The position numbers and the translations under genes are program-made. A stretch of DNA of 64,000 nucleotides from Oscillospiraceae bacterium. GTDB taxonomy: Bacteria; Bacillota; Clostridia; Oscillospirales; Acutalibacteraceae. The stretch spans positions 124,001-188,000 of the forward strand of contig SVOT01000001.1 in NCBI GenBank assembly GCA_015066225.1, written 5' to 3'. Below, one piece after another: positions 28,177-37,021 of the stretch (positions within the stretch are counted from its first letter, which is position 1; each line of letters opens with the position of its first letter). The notes under the pieces were generated by a model that was not told the origin of the DNA, ran no database searches, and saw nothing but the letters and a program-made list of their open reading frames with translations.

Positions 28177-29080
28177 CGAATTATTTATTGTTAACGAAGG
28201 TGAGAATGGCTTACGCCTTGACAAGGCTGTATCAGTTTTGTGCAATGATCTTTCACGAAGTGCGGCGCAGTCGTTGATTGACGACGGATGTGTTCTTGTT
28301 AATGGCAAGCAATCAAACAAAAAAGCGATTGTTAAAACAGGTGATGAAATTTCCGTTGAGATGCCGGAGCCGAAAGCTCTTAATATTGATGCGGAGGATA
28401 TCCCACTTGACATAGTTTATGAGGATGAACACTTGCTTGTTGTAAACAAACCTAAGGGTATGGTTGTTCACCCCGCCGCGGGAAACTACAGCGGTACGTT
28501 GGTCAATGCTCTTTTGAAGCACTGTGGTGATTCATTATCGGGCATTAACGGTGTTATCCGACCGGGTATCGTTCACAGAATTGATAAAGATACAAGCGGC
28601 TTGCTGATCGTTGCCAAAAATGACGTTGCTCACCGCTGTCTTGCTGAGCAGATTAAAGAACATAGCTTCACAAGAGTCTATAATACGGTTGTTGTAGGAA
28701 ATATAAAGGATGATTCCGGCACAATTGATGCACCAATCGGAAGGCACCCGAAAGACAGAAAGAAACAAGCCGTGACAGACAAAAACTCCAAAAATGCCGT
28801 TACTCATTTTGAGGTTATCAAACGTTTCAATGGGTTTACGCTTTTAAGGGTTAAGCTTGAAACAGGGCGAACTCATCAGATCAGAGTTCATATGTCTTAC
28901 AGGGGTAATCCTGTTGCGGGTGACATTGTTTACGGTAACCCAAAGAAAACCTATGGGTTAGACGGGCAGTGCCTTCATGCCGCTGTTATCGGATTTATTC
29001 ACCCTGTTTCCGGTGAATATCTTGAGTTTGAGTCTGAGCTACCTGATTATTTTAAAGATTTTCTTAGGAGAATTTCTTAA
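28166..29080 (+). CDS. rluD: RluA-family rRNA pseudouridine synthase
   Basis: Isomerises specific uridines in 23S rRNA. An N-terminal S4 RNA-binding domain (about 5-75, GLRLDKAVSVL to VLVNGK) precedes the catalytic domain with the Asp in HRIDKDTSGLLIVAK, GRTHQIRVHM and a final HPVSGE. Length and motifs are normal. Several ATGs stand together at 28163-28170 inside the lspA end; I mark 28166, but any may be used. Its stop overlaps the next ATG as TAATG. Confidence 0.93.
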   Translation: MMNNELFIVNEGENGLRLDKAVSVLCNDLSRSAAQSLIDDGCVLVNGKQSNKKAIVKTGDEISVEMPEPKALNIDAEDIPLDIVYEDEHLLVVNKPKGMVVHPAAGNYSGTLVNALLKHCGDSLSGINGVIRPGIVHRIDKDTSGLLIVAKNDVAHRCLAEQIKEHSFTRVYNTVVVGNIKDDSGTIDAPIGRHPKDRKKQAVTDKNSKNAVTHFEVIKRFNGFTLLRVKLETGRTHQIRVHMSYRGNPVAGDIVYGNPKKTYGLDGQCLHAAVIGFIHPVSGEYLEFESELPDYFKDFLRRIS

Positions 29081-29907
29081 TGGAAAACAAATATTCCGAA
29101 TGGTTATTGGTTTCTGATATCGACGGAACATTGAATGATAAAAAAATGCAATTGCCTGAAAACAATCGCTTAGCTATCAATGATTTTGTGTCACGCGGTG
29201 GCAATTTTACTCTTTGTTCCGGCCGCAATCTTGAATCTCTAACTATTCATTATAAAAAGCTGGGTGTTATGACACCTGCAATTTTCCTCAACGGAGCGGG
29301 TATTTATGATTTTTCATCCGAAAAGATGCTACAATATACCCCGATAACCCCGGAGGGTGAAAAAATTATCCTTGACGTTATAAAATCTAATAAATTCCTC
29401 CAGTTAACAGTTTATTCTGCTGATAAAATTTATCTTGCTACACGAAAGTGTATTTATGGTTATATTATTTCAAAGATGGATAAACTAAGTTTTGAATTGT
29501 GCAGGAGAATTAGTGATTTACCAAGCGGAAACTGGGGAAAGGTTACTTTTTTTGGCCCGCGTTCTGTTGTTATGAAGCTTCAGGAAAATTTTAAAAGTGA
29601 AAAATATAATAAGATGTTTGACTGTTTCTTAACCTCTCCGTTTACTTTAGAGGTTGTAAAAAGCGGTGTCAATAAGGGGAGTGCCGTTAAAAGGCTTATC
29701 GAAATGCTGGGTGTTGAGCAGTTTAACACAGCCGCAATAGGTGATTATTATAATGATGTTGAAATGCTGAAGGCAGTCGGGCATTCTTGCTGTTGCGGTC
29801 AGGCTCCCGAGGATATAAAGGAAATCTGTGAGTATATAGCCTGCCATTGTAACGACGGTGCTGTTGCTGACTTTATAAACTATTTGAAAACATATTACAT
29901 AAAGTAA
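29080..29907 (+). CDS. Cof-type HAD-IIB phosphatase
   Basis: Sugar-phosphate or similar phosphatase of the Cof/YidA branch. Motif I is [11 protein letters not shown] at the N-terminus, motif II is CSGRN, a Lys lies in [11 protein letters not shown], and motif IV is [16 protein letters not shown]; a type IIB cap occupies the centre (about 85-190). 275 residues is normal. It is translationally coupled to rluD by TAATG and is followed by transketolase after 13 bases, which suggests but does not prove a pentose-phosphate context. Confidence 0.87.
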   Translation: MENKYSEWLLVSDIDGTLNDKKMQLPENNRLAINDFVSRGGNFTLCSGRNLESLTIHYKKLGVMTPAIFLNGAGIYDFSSEKMLQYTPITPEGEKIILDVIKSNKFLQLTVYSADKIYLATRKCIYGYIISKMDKLSFELCRRISDLPSGNWGKVTFFGPRSVVMKLQENFKSEKYNKMFDCFLTSPFTLEVVKSGVNKGSAVKRLIEMLGVEQFNTAAIGDYYNDVEMLKAVGHSCCCGQAPEDIKEICEYIACHCNDGAVADFINYLKTYYIK

Positions 29908-29920
29908 CGGAGGTTATAAT

Positions 29921-30763
29921 ATGGATGTAATTTTAAAGAAAAATCTTGAAAGGAACGCATGTCTTATAAGAAAAGGCATCATCGAGGGCACCTTTAACGC
30001 TAAATCCGGTCACCCCGGAGGTTCTCTTTCTATGACTGAGATAATTACTTATCTCTATTTTAAAGAGATGAATATTGACCCTGCAGAGCCCCTTAAAGCT
30101 GACAGGGACAGATTTGTTCTTTCTAAGGGACACGCCGCTCCCGCTCTTTATTCAGCAATGGCTCACAGAGGATATTTCCCCGTTGAAGAGTTAAAAACTC
30201 TTAGAAAGGTTGATTCCCGCTTGCAGGGTCACCCCAGTATGCATTATTTACCCGGTGTTGATATTAGTTCAGGTTCTCTGGGGCAGGGCATATCTGCCGC
30301 TTGCGGTATGGCTCTTGGTGCAAAATTAAAGAATGATGCGTTCAGAGTTTACACTGTGCTTGGCGACGGTGAAATTGAAGAGGGTCAGGTTTGGGAGGCT
30401 GCAATGTATGCCGCCGCAAAGAAGCTTGATAACCTTGTTGCTTTTGTTGATAATAACAATCTTCAGATCGATGGAAGCGTTGAAGAGGTTAATTCACCTT
30501 ATCCCATCCCTGAAAAATTCGCGGCGTTCGGTTGGAATGTTATTGAAATTGATGGTCATAGCTTTGAAGAAATTGAAAACGCTCTTGAAAATGCAAAGAA
30601 TTGTAAGGGTAAGCCTACTGCAATTGTTGCAACAACAGTAAAAGGTAAAGGCGTTTCATTTATGGAAAATCAGGTTGGTTGGCATGGTTCTGCACCCAAT
30701 GCTGAACAGTACGAAATTGCTATGAAAGAACTTGATAAAGTTCTTGCTTCTTTGGAGGGTTAA
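29921..30763 (+). CDS. Transketolase, N-terminal (TPP-binding) subunit
   Basis: First half of a split transketolase. In the non-oxidative pentose phosphate pathway the enzyme moves two-carbon units between sugars. The TPP pyrophosphate motif begins with GDGE at about 148-151 and ends with the conserved NN in [24 protein letters not shown] and GSLGQGIS are further family marks. 280 residues equals the usual size of this subunit. The C-terminal subunit follows after 3 bases. GGAGGT precedes the ATG. Confidence 0.95.
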   Translation: MDVILKKNLERNACLIRKGIIEGTFNAKSGHPGGSLSMTEIITYLYFKEMNIDPAEPLKADRDRFVLSKGHAAPALYSAMAHRGYFPVEELKTLRKVDSRLQGHPSMHYLPGVDISSGSLGQGISAACGMALGAKLKNDAFRVYTVLGDGEIEEGQVWEAAMYAAAKKLDNLVAFVDNNNLQIDGSVEEVNSPYPIPEKFAAFGWNVIEIDGHSFEEIENALENAKNCKGKPTAIVATTVKGKGVSFMENQVGWHGSAPNAEQYEIAMKELDKVLASLEG

Positions 30764-30766
30764 GTT

Positions 30767-31711
30767 ATGAGTGAAGTAATTAAAACCGCAACACGTGACG
30801 CCTATGGTAAAGCTCTTGTTGAGTTAGGCGAAAAAAATCCTAACATTCTTGTTCTTGATGCTGATTTAGCAGCGGCTACCAAAACAGGTGCTTTTAAAAA
30901 GGCATTCCCTGAAAGGTTTTTTGATACTGGTATTGCCGAATCAAATATGATGGGTGTTGCCGCGGGTCTTGCAACAACCGGGTATACTGTTTTTGCAAGC
31001 TCCTTTGCAATGTTCTCTGCCGGCAGGGCATTTGAACAGGTCAGAAACACTATTGCATACCCTCACTTGAACGTTAAAATCGGTGCAACCCACGCAGGTA
31101 TCTCTGTTGGTGAAGACGGTGCAAGCCACCAGTGCTGTGAGGACATCGCGCTTATGCGCTCAATTCCCGGAATGGTTATTCTTAACCCCGCCGATGACAT
31201 TGAAGCACGTGCGGCTGTTTTAGCCGCCGCAGAACACGATGGTCCTGTTTATATGCGTTTCGGCAGACTTGCTGTTCCGAGAATTTTTGATGAAAATTAT
31301 AAATTCGAAATAGGTAAAGCTGTTACTCTTAAAGAGGGTAGCGACGTTACGATTATCGCAACAGGTCTTATGGTTAATGAAGCTATTGAGGCTGCTAAGA
31401 TTCTTGAAAAAGAAGGAATCTCTGCAAATGTTATAAATATGCATACAATCAAACCCCTTGATAAAGACGCTGTTGTTGAGGCGGCAAAGAAAACAGGCTG
31501 TATTGTTACTGCTGAGGAGCACAACGTAATCGGTGGTTTGGGTGATGCTGTTTGTGATGCTGTTTGTGGCGAATATCCCGTGCCGGTTGTTAAGGTTGGC
31601 GTAGAGGATACTTTCGGTAAATCCGGTCCTGCTGTTGACCTTCTTCATATATTTGGTCTTGATGCCGCGAATATTGTTGAAAAAGCAAAAATAGCAATTT
31701 CTAAGAAATAA
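30767..31711 (+). CDS. Transketolase, C-terminal (pyrimidine-binding) subunit
   Basis: Second half of the split transketolase, holding the pyrimidine-binding domain with the catalytic Glu in DTGIAESNMMGVAAGLA and the C-terminal transketolase domain (about 185-314). HAGISVGEDGASHQ is typical. 314 residues is normal. With the N-terminal subunit it forms a heterotetramer in the cytoplasm. Split transketolases are common in Clostridia and archaea. The gene ends the long array; no clear terminator follows, only A- and T-rich sequence. Confidence 0.95.
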   Translation: MSEVIKTATRDAYGKALVELGEKNPNILVLDADLAAATKTGAFKKAFPERFFDTGIAESNMMGVAAGLATTGYTVFASSFAMFSAGRAFEQVRNTIAYPHLNVKIGATHAGISVGEDGASHQCCEDIALMRSIPGMVILNPADDIEARAAVLAAAEHDGPVYMRFGRLAVPRIFDENYKFEIGKAVTLKEGSDVTIIATGLMVNEAIEAAKILEKEGISANVINMHTIKPLDKDAVVEAAKKTGCIVTAEEHNVIGGLGDAVCDAVCGEYPVPVVKVGVEDTFGKSGPAVDLLHIFGLDAANIVEKAKIAISKK

Positions 31712-31755
31712 ACTCAATTTTTAACTAAATTATATCTTAAAAAACAGTTTTTTTA

Positions 31756-31784
31756 TTGAAAACATAAAATAGTTGTGTTATAAT
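31756..31784 (+). promoter_or_regulatory. Near-consensus sigma-A promoter
   Basis: TTGAAA (31756-31761), 17-base spacer, TATAAT (31779-31784), a nearly perfect match. It drives the zinc-ribbon membrane protein and leaves a leader of under 30 bases. Confidence 0.8.
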
Positions 31785-31818
31785 GAGATATATTTATACA
31801 AGATTGGTAGGAGATTCT

Positions 31819-32634
31819 ATGGCAAACTGTCCTAAATGTGGCTACAAATTAAGAATGATCGACATCAAAGCCGATTGTCCTAAATGCGGAGTCAATATGT
31901 TGTATTATAACCATCAGGAAAGACTCGCTGAGGATGCTGACAAGGCTGAGGAAGAGCACATCAAATTCCAACCGAAGATTGACCGTGTTAAATTCGCCTT
32001 CATCGGTACAAAGCTTTCAATCGTCAGATTGGTTATGCTGTTAATCCCCATTGGTATGCTTTTCTTGCCTTTGGCACACGTTACCGTTAATTTACCTTTT
32101 AACAGCATTGATACCGATGTATCAGTTCTGAATCTTGCGATGGATGTTGTGGCAAATCTTCAGTTCGATGTTATTTTTGCAATGATTTCCGGTTCAGCGT
32201 TGACGCGTATTGCATTTATTTTCTATTTGGTTGCAATTCTTGGTGTGTTCATTTCAGCTATCTTTGCTGTGCTTAACATTCCCTTTGATGCTGTTTCATG
32301 TTCACCCAAGGGCTTTAAGCGTAACGTTACATTATCCTCTTGTGGTATTGCTTTTATGGTTTTGAGTATTGTTGCATTCCTTGTTTTTAATGCTCAGCTT
32401 ACCTCAAAGTTTGGTGCTATGTATTCCGGTAGTATTGGTATTGGTGCATTCCTTGTAATTTTAGCATTTGTTGGAATTATAGTTATCAATGTCATTATTA
32501 AAAAGAAAAACGTTCCTGTTAAATACACAGACGTTTCCGTTTACGTTGAACGTATGGAAAAAAGAAGACAAGAAATCCAGGAAATGGAAAAGGCTATAGC
32601 AGAAGCAAACGCCGTTACTGCTGACGTTGAATAA
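31819..32634 (+). CDS. Zinc-ribbon membrane protein of unknown function
   Basis: I do not recognise the family. The 271-residue protein starts with two CPKCG-type knuckles (CPKCGYKL and CPKCGVNM, residues 3-27), which should bind one zinc. Then come a charged linker and four hydrophobic membrane segments (about 68-90, 125-155, 175-195, 205-230), and it ends in a charged helix rich in Glu and Lys. TAGGAG precedes ATG 31819; the upstream ATG 31783 overlaps the -10 element and is not a plausible start. It is monocistronic between a strong promoter and a strong terminator, so it is probably well expressed. Confidence 0.75.
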   Translation: MANCPKCGYKLRMIDIKADCPKCGVNMLYYNHQERLAEDADKAEEEHIKFQPKIDRVKFAFIGTKLSIVRLVMLLIPIGMLFLPLAHVTVNLPFNSIDTDVSVLNLAMDVVANLQFDVIFAMISGSALTRIAFIFYLVAILGVFISAIFAVLNIPFDAVSCSPKGFKRNVTLSSCGIAFMVLSIVAFLVFNAQLTSKFGAMYSGSIGIGAFLVILAFVGIIVINVIIKKKNVPVKYTDVSVYVERMEKRRQEIQEMEKAIAEANAVTADVE

Positions 32635-32649
32635 AAAATTCTAAACAGA

Positions 32650-32682
32650 AACCCCACACTCACTATGAGTGTGGGGTTTTTA
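32650..32682 (+). terminator. Strong terminator after the zinc-ribbon gene
   Basis: Thirteen bases at 32650-32662 pair perfectly with 32666-32678, GC-rich at the base, followed by TTTTTA. On the - strand it lies just beyond the putative 6S RNA and may also end that transcript. Confidence 0.88.
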
Positions 32683-32683
32683 T

Positions 32684-32866
32684 ATACCCGCGTGTGCCGG
32701 ATGCGATAATAGTAACCTGCACTCAGCAGGTGGGTGTCCTCTCAACGGTTTCACGCTCCCTTCGTCCGCATTTGCGGGAGGTCTGCAATCCGCCGCCGAA
32801 GCCCGGACTCCCTTTAAATTGTCATAGGGTTAGTATTAGTCGCATTTATCGAACACCGCAGGCATA
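32684..32866 (-). ncRNA. ssrS: Probable 6S RNA
   Basis: No reading frame fits here. Read on the - strand, the 5' part (GCCTGCGGTGTTCG) pairs with the 3' part (CACACGCGGG). The closing stem continues with ATGCGA/TCGCAT and TAATA/TATTA. An open centre follows, with a small perfect hairpin on its 3' side (ACCTGC/GCAGGT, 32714-32730). A long GC-rich terminal arm starts GGGAGTCC/GGACACCC. A closing stem, a bubble with 3' hairpin, a terminal arm and about 183 bases is the 6S RNA design, which mimics an open promoter and holds sigma-70-type RNA polymerase. I inferred this by eye from structure and the CCTGxxGTGTT start, not by a covariance search. Confidence 0.72.
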
Positions 32867-32873
32867 TTAAAGT

Positions 32874-32903
32874 TTTATCTTTCTGTTGATTATTATTCGT
32901 CAA
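32874..32903 (-). promoter_or_regulatory. Promoter for the putative 6S RNA
   Basis: On the - strand, TTGACG (32903-32898), 18 bases, GATAAA (32879-32874). The -35 overlaps the last codons of the DUF1292 gene. The predicted start, about 32867, matches the 5' end of the structured RNA. Confidence 0.5.
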
Positions 32904-33219
32904 ACTCAAAAAGATCTTCAAGTCTTTCTTCAAAGATTTTACCAATCTCGTTAAAAAGATTTTCATCCTCAATTGGCTCAAGATATGTTTCGCCGTCTTC
33001 ATCCTCAACAACAGAGAGAATGATTAACTCACCGTCGCTGTCGAGGATTTCTTCTGCTTCCGTATAAACAGGAAGCAGGGCAATGAATCTGCCGTCATCT
33101 GTTTCAATTCTGTCTAATTCTTCGAATGTGTGCTCCACACCTTCTTCATCAACTACTGAAACAAGATCAGGGCCGTATTCTTCGTTAAATCCGGGGTTGT
33201 TCTGTGTGTTGTTGCTCAT
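32893..33219 (-). CDS. DUF1292 (YrzB-like) protein
   Basis: A small, very acidic protein of 108 residues. The pattern VSVVDEEGVEHTFEELDRIE, FIALLPV and LIILSVVEDEDGETYLEPIEDE is the DUF1292 domain, widespread in Firmicutes and often near alaS, yrrK or yrzB; its function is unknown. GAAAGG stands before the ATG. The gene follows the aldose-epimerase-like gene on the same strand after 45 bases. Confidence 0.88.
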   Translation of the reverse strand: MSNNTQNNPGFNEEYGPDLVSVVDEEGVEHTFEELDRIETDDGRFIALLPVYTEAEEILDSDGELIILSVVEDEDGETYLEPIEDENLFNEIGKIFEERLEDLFEFDE

Positions 33220-33264
33220 TTTTAAATTCCTTTCAAAAGAAAATATATTATTAAGTAATTAATA

Positions 33265-34116
33265 TTACTCAGATATTTTAATTTCCCAAACAAAATTTTT
33301 AGATTCTTGGGGCTCTAATATCATAATACCTCTTTTCATCGAGATATCATCCTTTTTATCGTAATTGTCATTTACACCCCACCAGGGCTCGATGCAGACG
33401 TAAGGTGCGTTGGGTTTTGCCCATATACCCAGAAGAGGTGAATCAAAATAGAAATCGATAATACGATTATGGTTATCACTTTTCAGAGAAACCTTTTTTG
33501 ATTTGTAACCGCTGAGAATCAAAGCGTCATTGTCAAATATATTTTTAGTCAAAACAATACGATTATTTTCCATTTCAACAGGGAATTTTTCATCCATCAG
33601 AATAGAATCGTGATCTATTCTCTCTGTGTAAAGTTCGCAATCGTCTGAGAACTCAATATAGTCGCCGATTTCACAGTTAAGTCCGGGATGTGCCCCGAAA
33701 GAATAATACATCACTTTGTTGTCTTTATTGATAATGGTATGAGTTACCTTAAGACCTTCATCGGTTAATTTAAAGGTTACTTTTATCTCAAAGTTAAAGG
33801 GGTACATCTTCAATGATTCTTCATCTGCAGACTGTGAAAATGTTAATGAATCTGTTTTATTTTCTGTTAAAACAAAGGGTTTCTTTCTGACGATACCGTG
33901 TTTTGGCATTTCAAACTCTTTGCCGTTGAAACGGTATTTATCATCAAGCAATCTGCCGATTATGGGGAAAAGAATAGGGGATTGACCATACCATATATCT
34001 GTGTTACCGCACCATATATATTCAATTCCTGTTGTTTTTGATTTAAGGGATGTAAGTTCTGCACCCATCTCTTTTACAGTAAGTGAAAACTTACTGTTTT
34101 CTGCAGAGAAAACCAT
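33265..34116 (-). CDS. Aldose 1-epimerase family protein (LacX-like)
   Basis: A galactose-mutarotase-fold protein of 283 residues. Family marks are YIWCGNTDIWYGQSPILFPIIGRL, the His in PKHGIVRKKPF, the second His in SFGAHPGLN and the Glu in CIEPWWGVND, which together give the catalytic His/His/Glu set. This LacX-type branch interconverts anomers of hexoses or sugar phosphates; the exact substrate is unknown. AAAGGTGG precedes the ATG. No sugar operon surrounds it. Confidence 0.87.
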   Translation of the reverse strand: MVFSAENSKFSLTVKEMGAELTSLKSKTTGIEYIWCGNTDIWYGQSPILFPIIGRLLDDKYRFNGKEFEMPKHGIVRKKPFVLTENKTDSLTFSQSADEESLKMYPFNFEIKVTFKLTDEGLKVTHTIINKDNKVMYYSFGAHPGLNCEIGDYIEFSDDCELYTERIDHDSILMDEKFPVEMENNRIVLTKNIFDNDALILSGYKSKKVSLKSDNHNRIIDFYFDSPLLGIWAKPNAPYVCIEPWWGVNDNYDKKDDISMKRGIMILEPQESKNFVWEIKISE

Positions 34117-34135
34117 AGAATACCACCTTTATAAT

Positions 34136-34167
34136 AAAGGCATTACACTTTTCTGTGCAATGCCTTT
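34136..34167 (-). terminator. Terminator after the uracil permease gene
   Basis: 34136-34148 pairs with 34155-34167, with one mismatch. On the - strand it is followed by TTTATTATA, and it lies between the permease and the epimerase gene. Confidence 0.65.
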
Positions 34168-34210
34168 TTAGTTTATTTAATTATATAATAACTAAGGTTA
34201 ACTGTCAATC

Positions 34211-35608
34211 TTATTCGTTAGTTTCCTTTGGCTTTTTAATAGAAAGAACAGTGTTAACAATGATACCGAGAATAAGAGCACAAGCAATTGATGTGATTGT
34301 TACTTTTCCGAAGGTTAGGGTAAGACCGCCGATACCGGCAATAAGAATAGCCGATACCACGAAAAGATTTCTGTTATCCTCAAGGTCAACCTTCTGAACC
34401 ATTTTAAGACCGCTGACAGCTATAAAGCCATAAAGCGCCATGCAAACGCCACCCATTACACAAGAGGGGATTGAGTTAACAAAGGCAACAAAGGGTGAAA
34501 TAAAGGAAATAATAATTGCCATAATTGCCGCTGTGAGAATTGTATAAACTGAAGCGTTTCTTGTGATTGCAACACATCCGACAGATTCACCGTATGTTGT
34601 GTTGGGGCAACCGCCAAACAAAGCACCAACCATTGAACCAACACCGTCACCGAGAAGAGTTCTTGATAGACCGGGATCTTCAAGAAGATCTTTTTCAATA
34701 ATTGAAGAAATGTTTTTGTGGTCCGCGATATGTTCAGTGAAAACAACAAATGCAACGGGAACATAAGCAACAATAACAGAAACGATATATGATGCGTTAA
34801 TGTCTTTGAGCCCCTTTAAAGCAGTTACAAATGTGAAATCAGGAAGTGTGAAAAACGAATTGATTGTAACGCCATCTGCAAAGAGCGCAGTTATTGGTGC
34901 AAAGTTTGAAACCATAAGAGCTTCGTTACCTGTCGCATAACCAATGGCAGTGAAAGCGGCAGCAGTTGCATAACCGGCAAGAATACCAATGATGAAGGGG
35001 ATAAGCTTACCTATTTTTTTGCCGTAAACAGAAGAAAAGCAAACAACAAGAAGTGTAACTATACCGCAAATGATTGTTACGATAGGAGATGCCGTTGGCA
35101 CTTCATTAACCAGATAGCTACCCTTCGACATATCGCCGATGGCATTGCCGGCTAATGAGAGACCGATTATTGCAACTGTTGGGCCAATTACAACTGTCGG
35201 CATAAGCTTGTTTATCCAGTTGACACCTGCAAATTTAACAATAATTGCAATAACAACGTAAACCAAGCCTGCAAAAATTGCGCCAAGGATAATACCTAAA
35301 TAACCAACCTGGACTGAAATTGCGCCAGCAAAGGCTGCCGCCATTGAACCGAGGAAAGCAAATGATGAGCCAAGGAATACAGGACTCCTCATTTTAGTAA
35401 ACATAAGATAAATAAGTGTACCGCAACCTGCACCGAAAAGTGCTGCAACAGAGCTCATAGGTTGAGTGCTTGCCAAGACTTCGTTGCCGCTGTTGATAAT
35501 AACGGGAACAACAAGCGTTGCCGCCATAATCGCAAGCAGCTGCTGTATAGCGAAGATTATAAGTTCGCCAAATCTGGGCTTGTCTTTTACATCGTAGATA
35601 AGTTTCAT
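34211..35608 (-). CDS. uraA: Uracil permease (NCS2 family)
   Basis: Proton-coupled uracil importer, 465 residues with about 14 hydrophobic segments. The UraA-type signatures are present: QQLLAIMAATLVVP in segment 1, SSFAFLGSM, the substrate-binding Glu in FTEHIADH, and GDGVGSMVGALFGGCPNTTYGES. GGAGGT precedes ATG 35608; an in-frame ATG at 35677 lies in pyrR and was not used. It is the second gene of the pyrR transcript (38-base gap), so it is controlled by the PyrR attenuator upstream: uracil uptake falls when UMP is plentiful. Confidence 0.94.
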   Translation of the reverse strand: MKLIYDVKDKPRFGELIIFAIQQLLAIMAATLVVPVIINSGNEVLASTQPMSSVAALFGAGCGTLIYLMFTKMRSPVFLGSSFAFLGSMAAAFAGAISVQVGYLGIILGAIFAGLVYVVIAIIVKFAGVNWINKLMPTVVIGPTVAIIGLSLAGNAIGDMSKGSYLVNEVPTASPIVTIICGIVTLLVVCFSSVYGKKIGKLIPFIIGILAGYATAAAFTAIGYATGNEALMVSNFAPITALFADGVTINSFFTLPDFTFVTALKGLKDINASYIVSVIVAYVPVAFVVFTEHIADHKNISSIIEKDLLEDPGLSRTLLGDGVGSMVGALFGGCPNTTYGESVGCVAITRNASVYTILTAAIMAIIISFISPFVAFVNSIPSCVMGGVCMALYGFIAVSGLKMVQKVDLEDNRNLFVVSAILIAGIGGLTLTFGKVTITSIACALILGIIVNTVLSIKKPKETNE

Positions 35609-35646
35609 AAAAAACCTCCGTATTTTATTTATTAAGCCAAAAGGCA

Positions 35647-36192
<546 letters not shown>

Positions 36193-36208
36193 TCAAACCT
36201 CAAAAAAA

Positions 36209-36234
36209 GCCTTGCCGCTTAGGTGCGACAAGGC
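36209..36234 (-). terminator. PyrR-controlled attenuator terminator
   Basis: GCCTTG-x-CGC (36234-36225 on the - strand) pairs with the matching arm 36218-36209, followed on the - strand by seven T. It lies about 20 bases before pyrR and just after the PyrR-binding sequence. Confidence 0.88.
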
Positions 36235-36250
36235 ATAGACTCCAACAAAA

Positions 36251-36270
36251 ACCTTATAGACCTCTCGGAT
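36251..36270 (-). promoter_or_regulatory. PyrR-binding anti-antiterminator sequence
   Basis: On the - strand the RNA reads ATCCGAGAGGTCTATAAGGT, a close match to the conserved PyrR-binding loop (TCC-x-GAGAGG-x-n-AAGG). When UMP is high, PyrR bound here should stabilise this stem and let the terminator at 36209-36234 form. Confidence 0.85.
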
Positions 36271-36295
36271 CAATTTAAAAGTTTATCTTAAATAT

Positions 36296-36324
36296 ATTCT
36301 AATACTAAAATAAAGCTTTGTAAA
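36296..36324 (-). promoter_or_regulatory. Sigma-A type promoter for pyrR-uraA
   Basis: On the - strand, TTTACA (36324-36319), 17 bases, TAGAAT (36301-36296), about 25 bases before the PyrR-binding sequence. Confidence 0.6.
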
Positions 36325-36349
36325 GAGGTTTGTTGAAATATGTCGAAAA

Positions 36350-37021
36350 TCAAAGCATATAAACGCCCGATTCGAGCTCAACAATTTCACGGTCATTTGT
36401 TTTTATAAATCTGAATACAGGTTCTTCGAATGTTTTGTAATCAGCAACCGAAAAATCTTTGAGGTTAACCGTTCTGATTTTTCGGGATTGGTAATTACAG
36501 ATGTAAAGCTTTTCGTCGTATGAAGAAATGGAAACCGGGTTCAAAAATGCGGTTGAACTGTCTCCACCTATTCTGAGAACAATTTTTTCGGTAGAAGGAG
36601 AGTATCGTACAATGCAATTACCCTCGGGTACAACGCACCAAAGATATTTTCCTTCGCCTGTAACACCATTTACGGGGCAATTCTTATATAATAAATCTCC
36701 GGTCCAATATAACTTGCCTTTATCATTGAATAAACCAATTTCACCACTGGCATAAACAACAGCAACGTGATTGTTGGGTAGAATTGCAGCATCGCAATAG
36801 ATAAAGTCATTTAATTGTTTTTCAATTTCCTCATAGTTTTCACCGAATTTGTTGAGCATATAAACGCTTCTGGTGCTTGCTGTGGGGCGTTCCAGCTTAA
36901 CGTCATAGGTAAAAAAAGAGATTTTTGTTTTACCGCTTTTTAATATGTCTTTTCTTGCTACTATAATTCCTTTGGAAAAGGGGACTATATCAGCAATATC
37001 AATATCCATCAGCTTTTTCAT
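36350..37021 (-). CDS. Unknown protein with propeller-like repeats, coupled to rex
   Basis: I do not recognise a named family. The 223-residue soluble protein is rich in short beta-strands with recurring patterns (VAVVYASGEIGLFNDKGKLYW, KYLWCVVPEGNCIVRYSP, EKLYICNYQSRKIRTVNL), as in NHL or SMP-30-like propellers, though it is too short for a complete six-bladed propeller. No signal peptide. Its ATG overlaps the rex stop as ATGA, so it is co-translated with Rex and lies last in the aconitase operon. No terminator is visible between it and the pyr promoter. Confidence 0.6.
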   Translation of the reverse strand: MKKLMDIDIADIVPFSKGIIVARKDILKSGKTKISFFTYDVKLERPTASTRSVYMLNKFGENYEEIEKQLNDFIYCDAAILPNNHVAVVYASGEIGLFNDKGKLYWTGDLLYKNCPVNGVTGEGKYLWCVVPEGNCIVRYSPSTEKIVLRIGGDSSTAFLNPVSISSYDEKLYICNYQSRKIRTVNLKDFSVADYKTFEEPVFRFIKTNDREIVELESGVYML

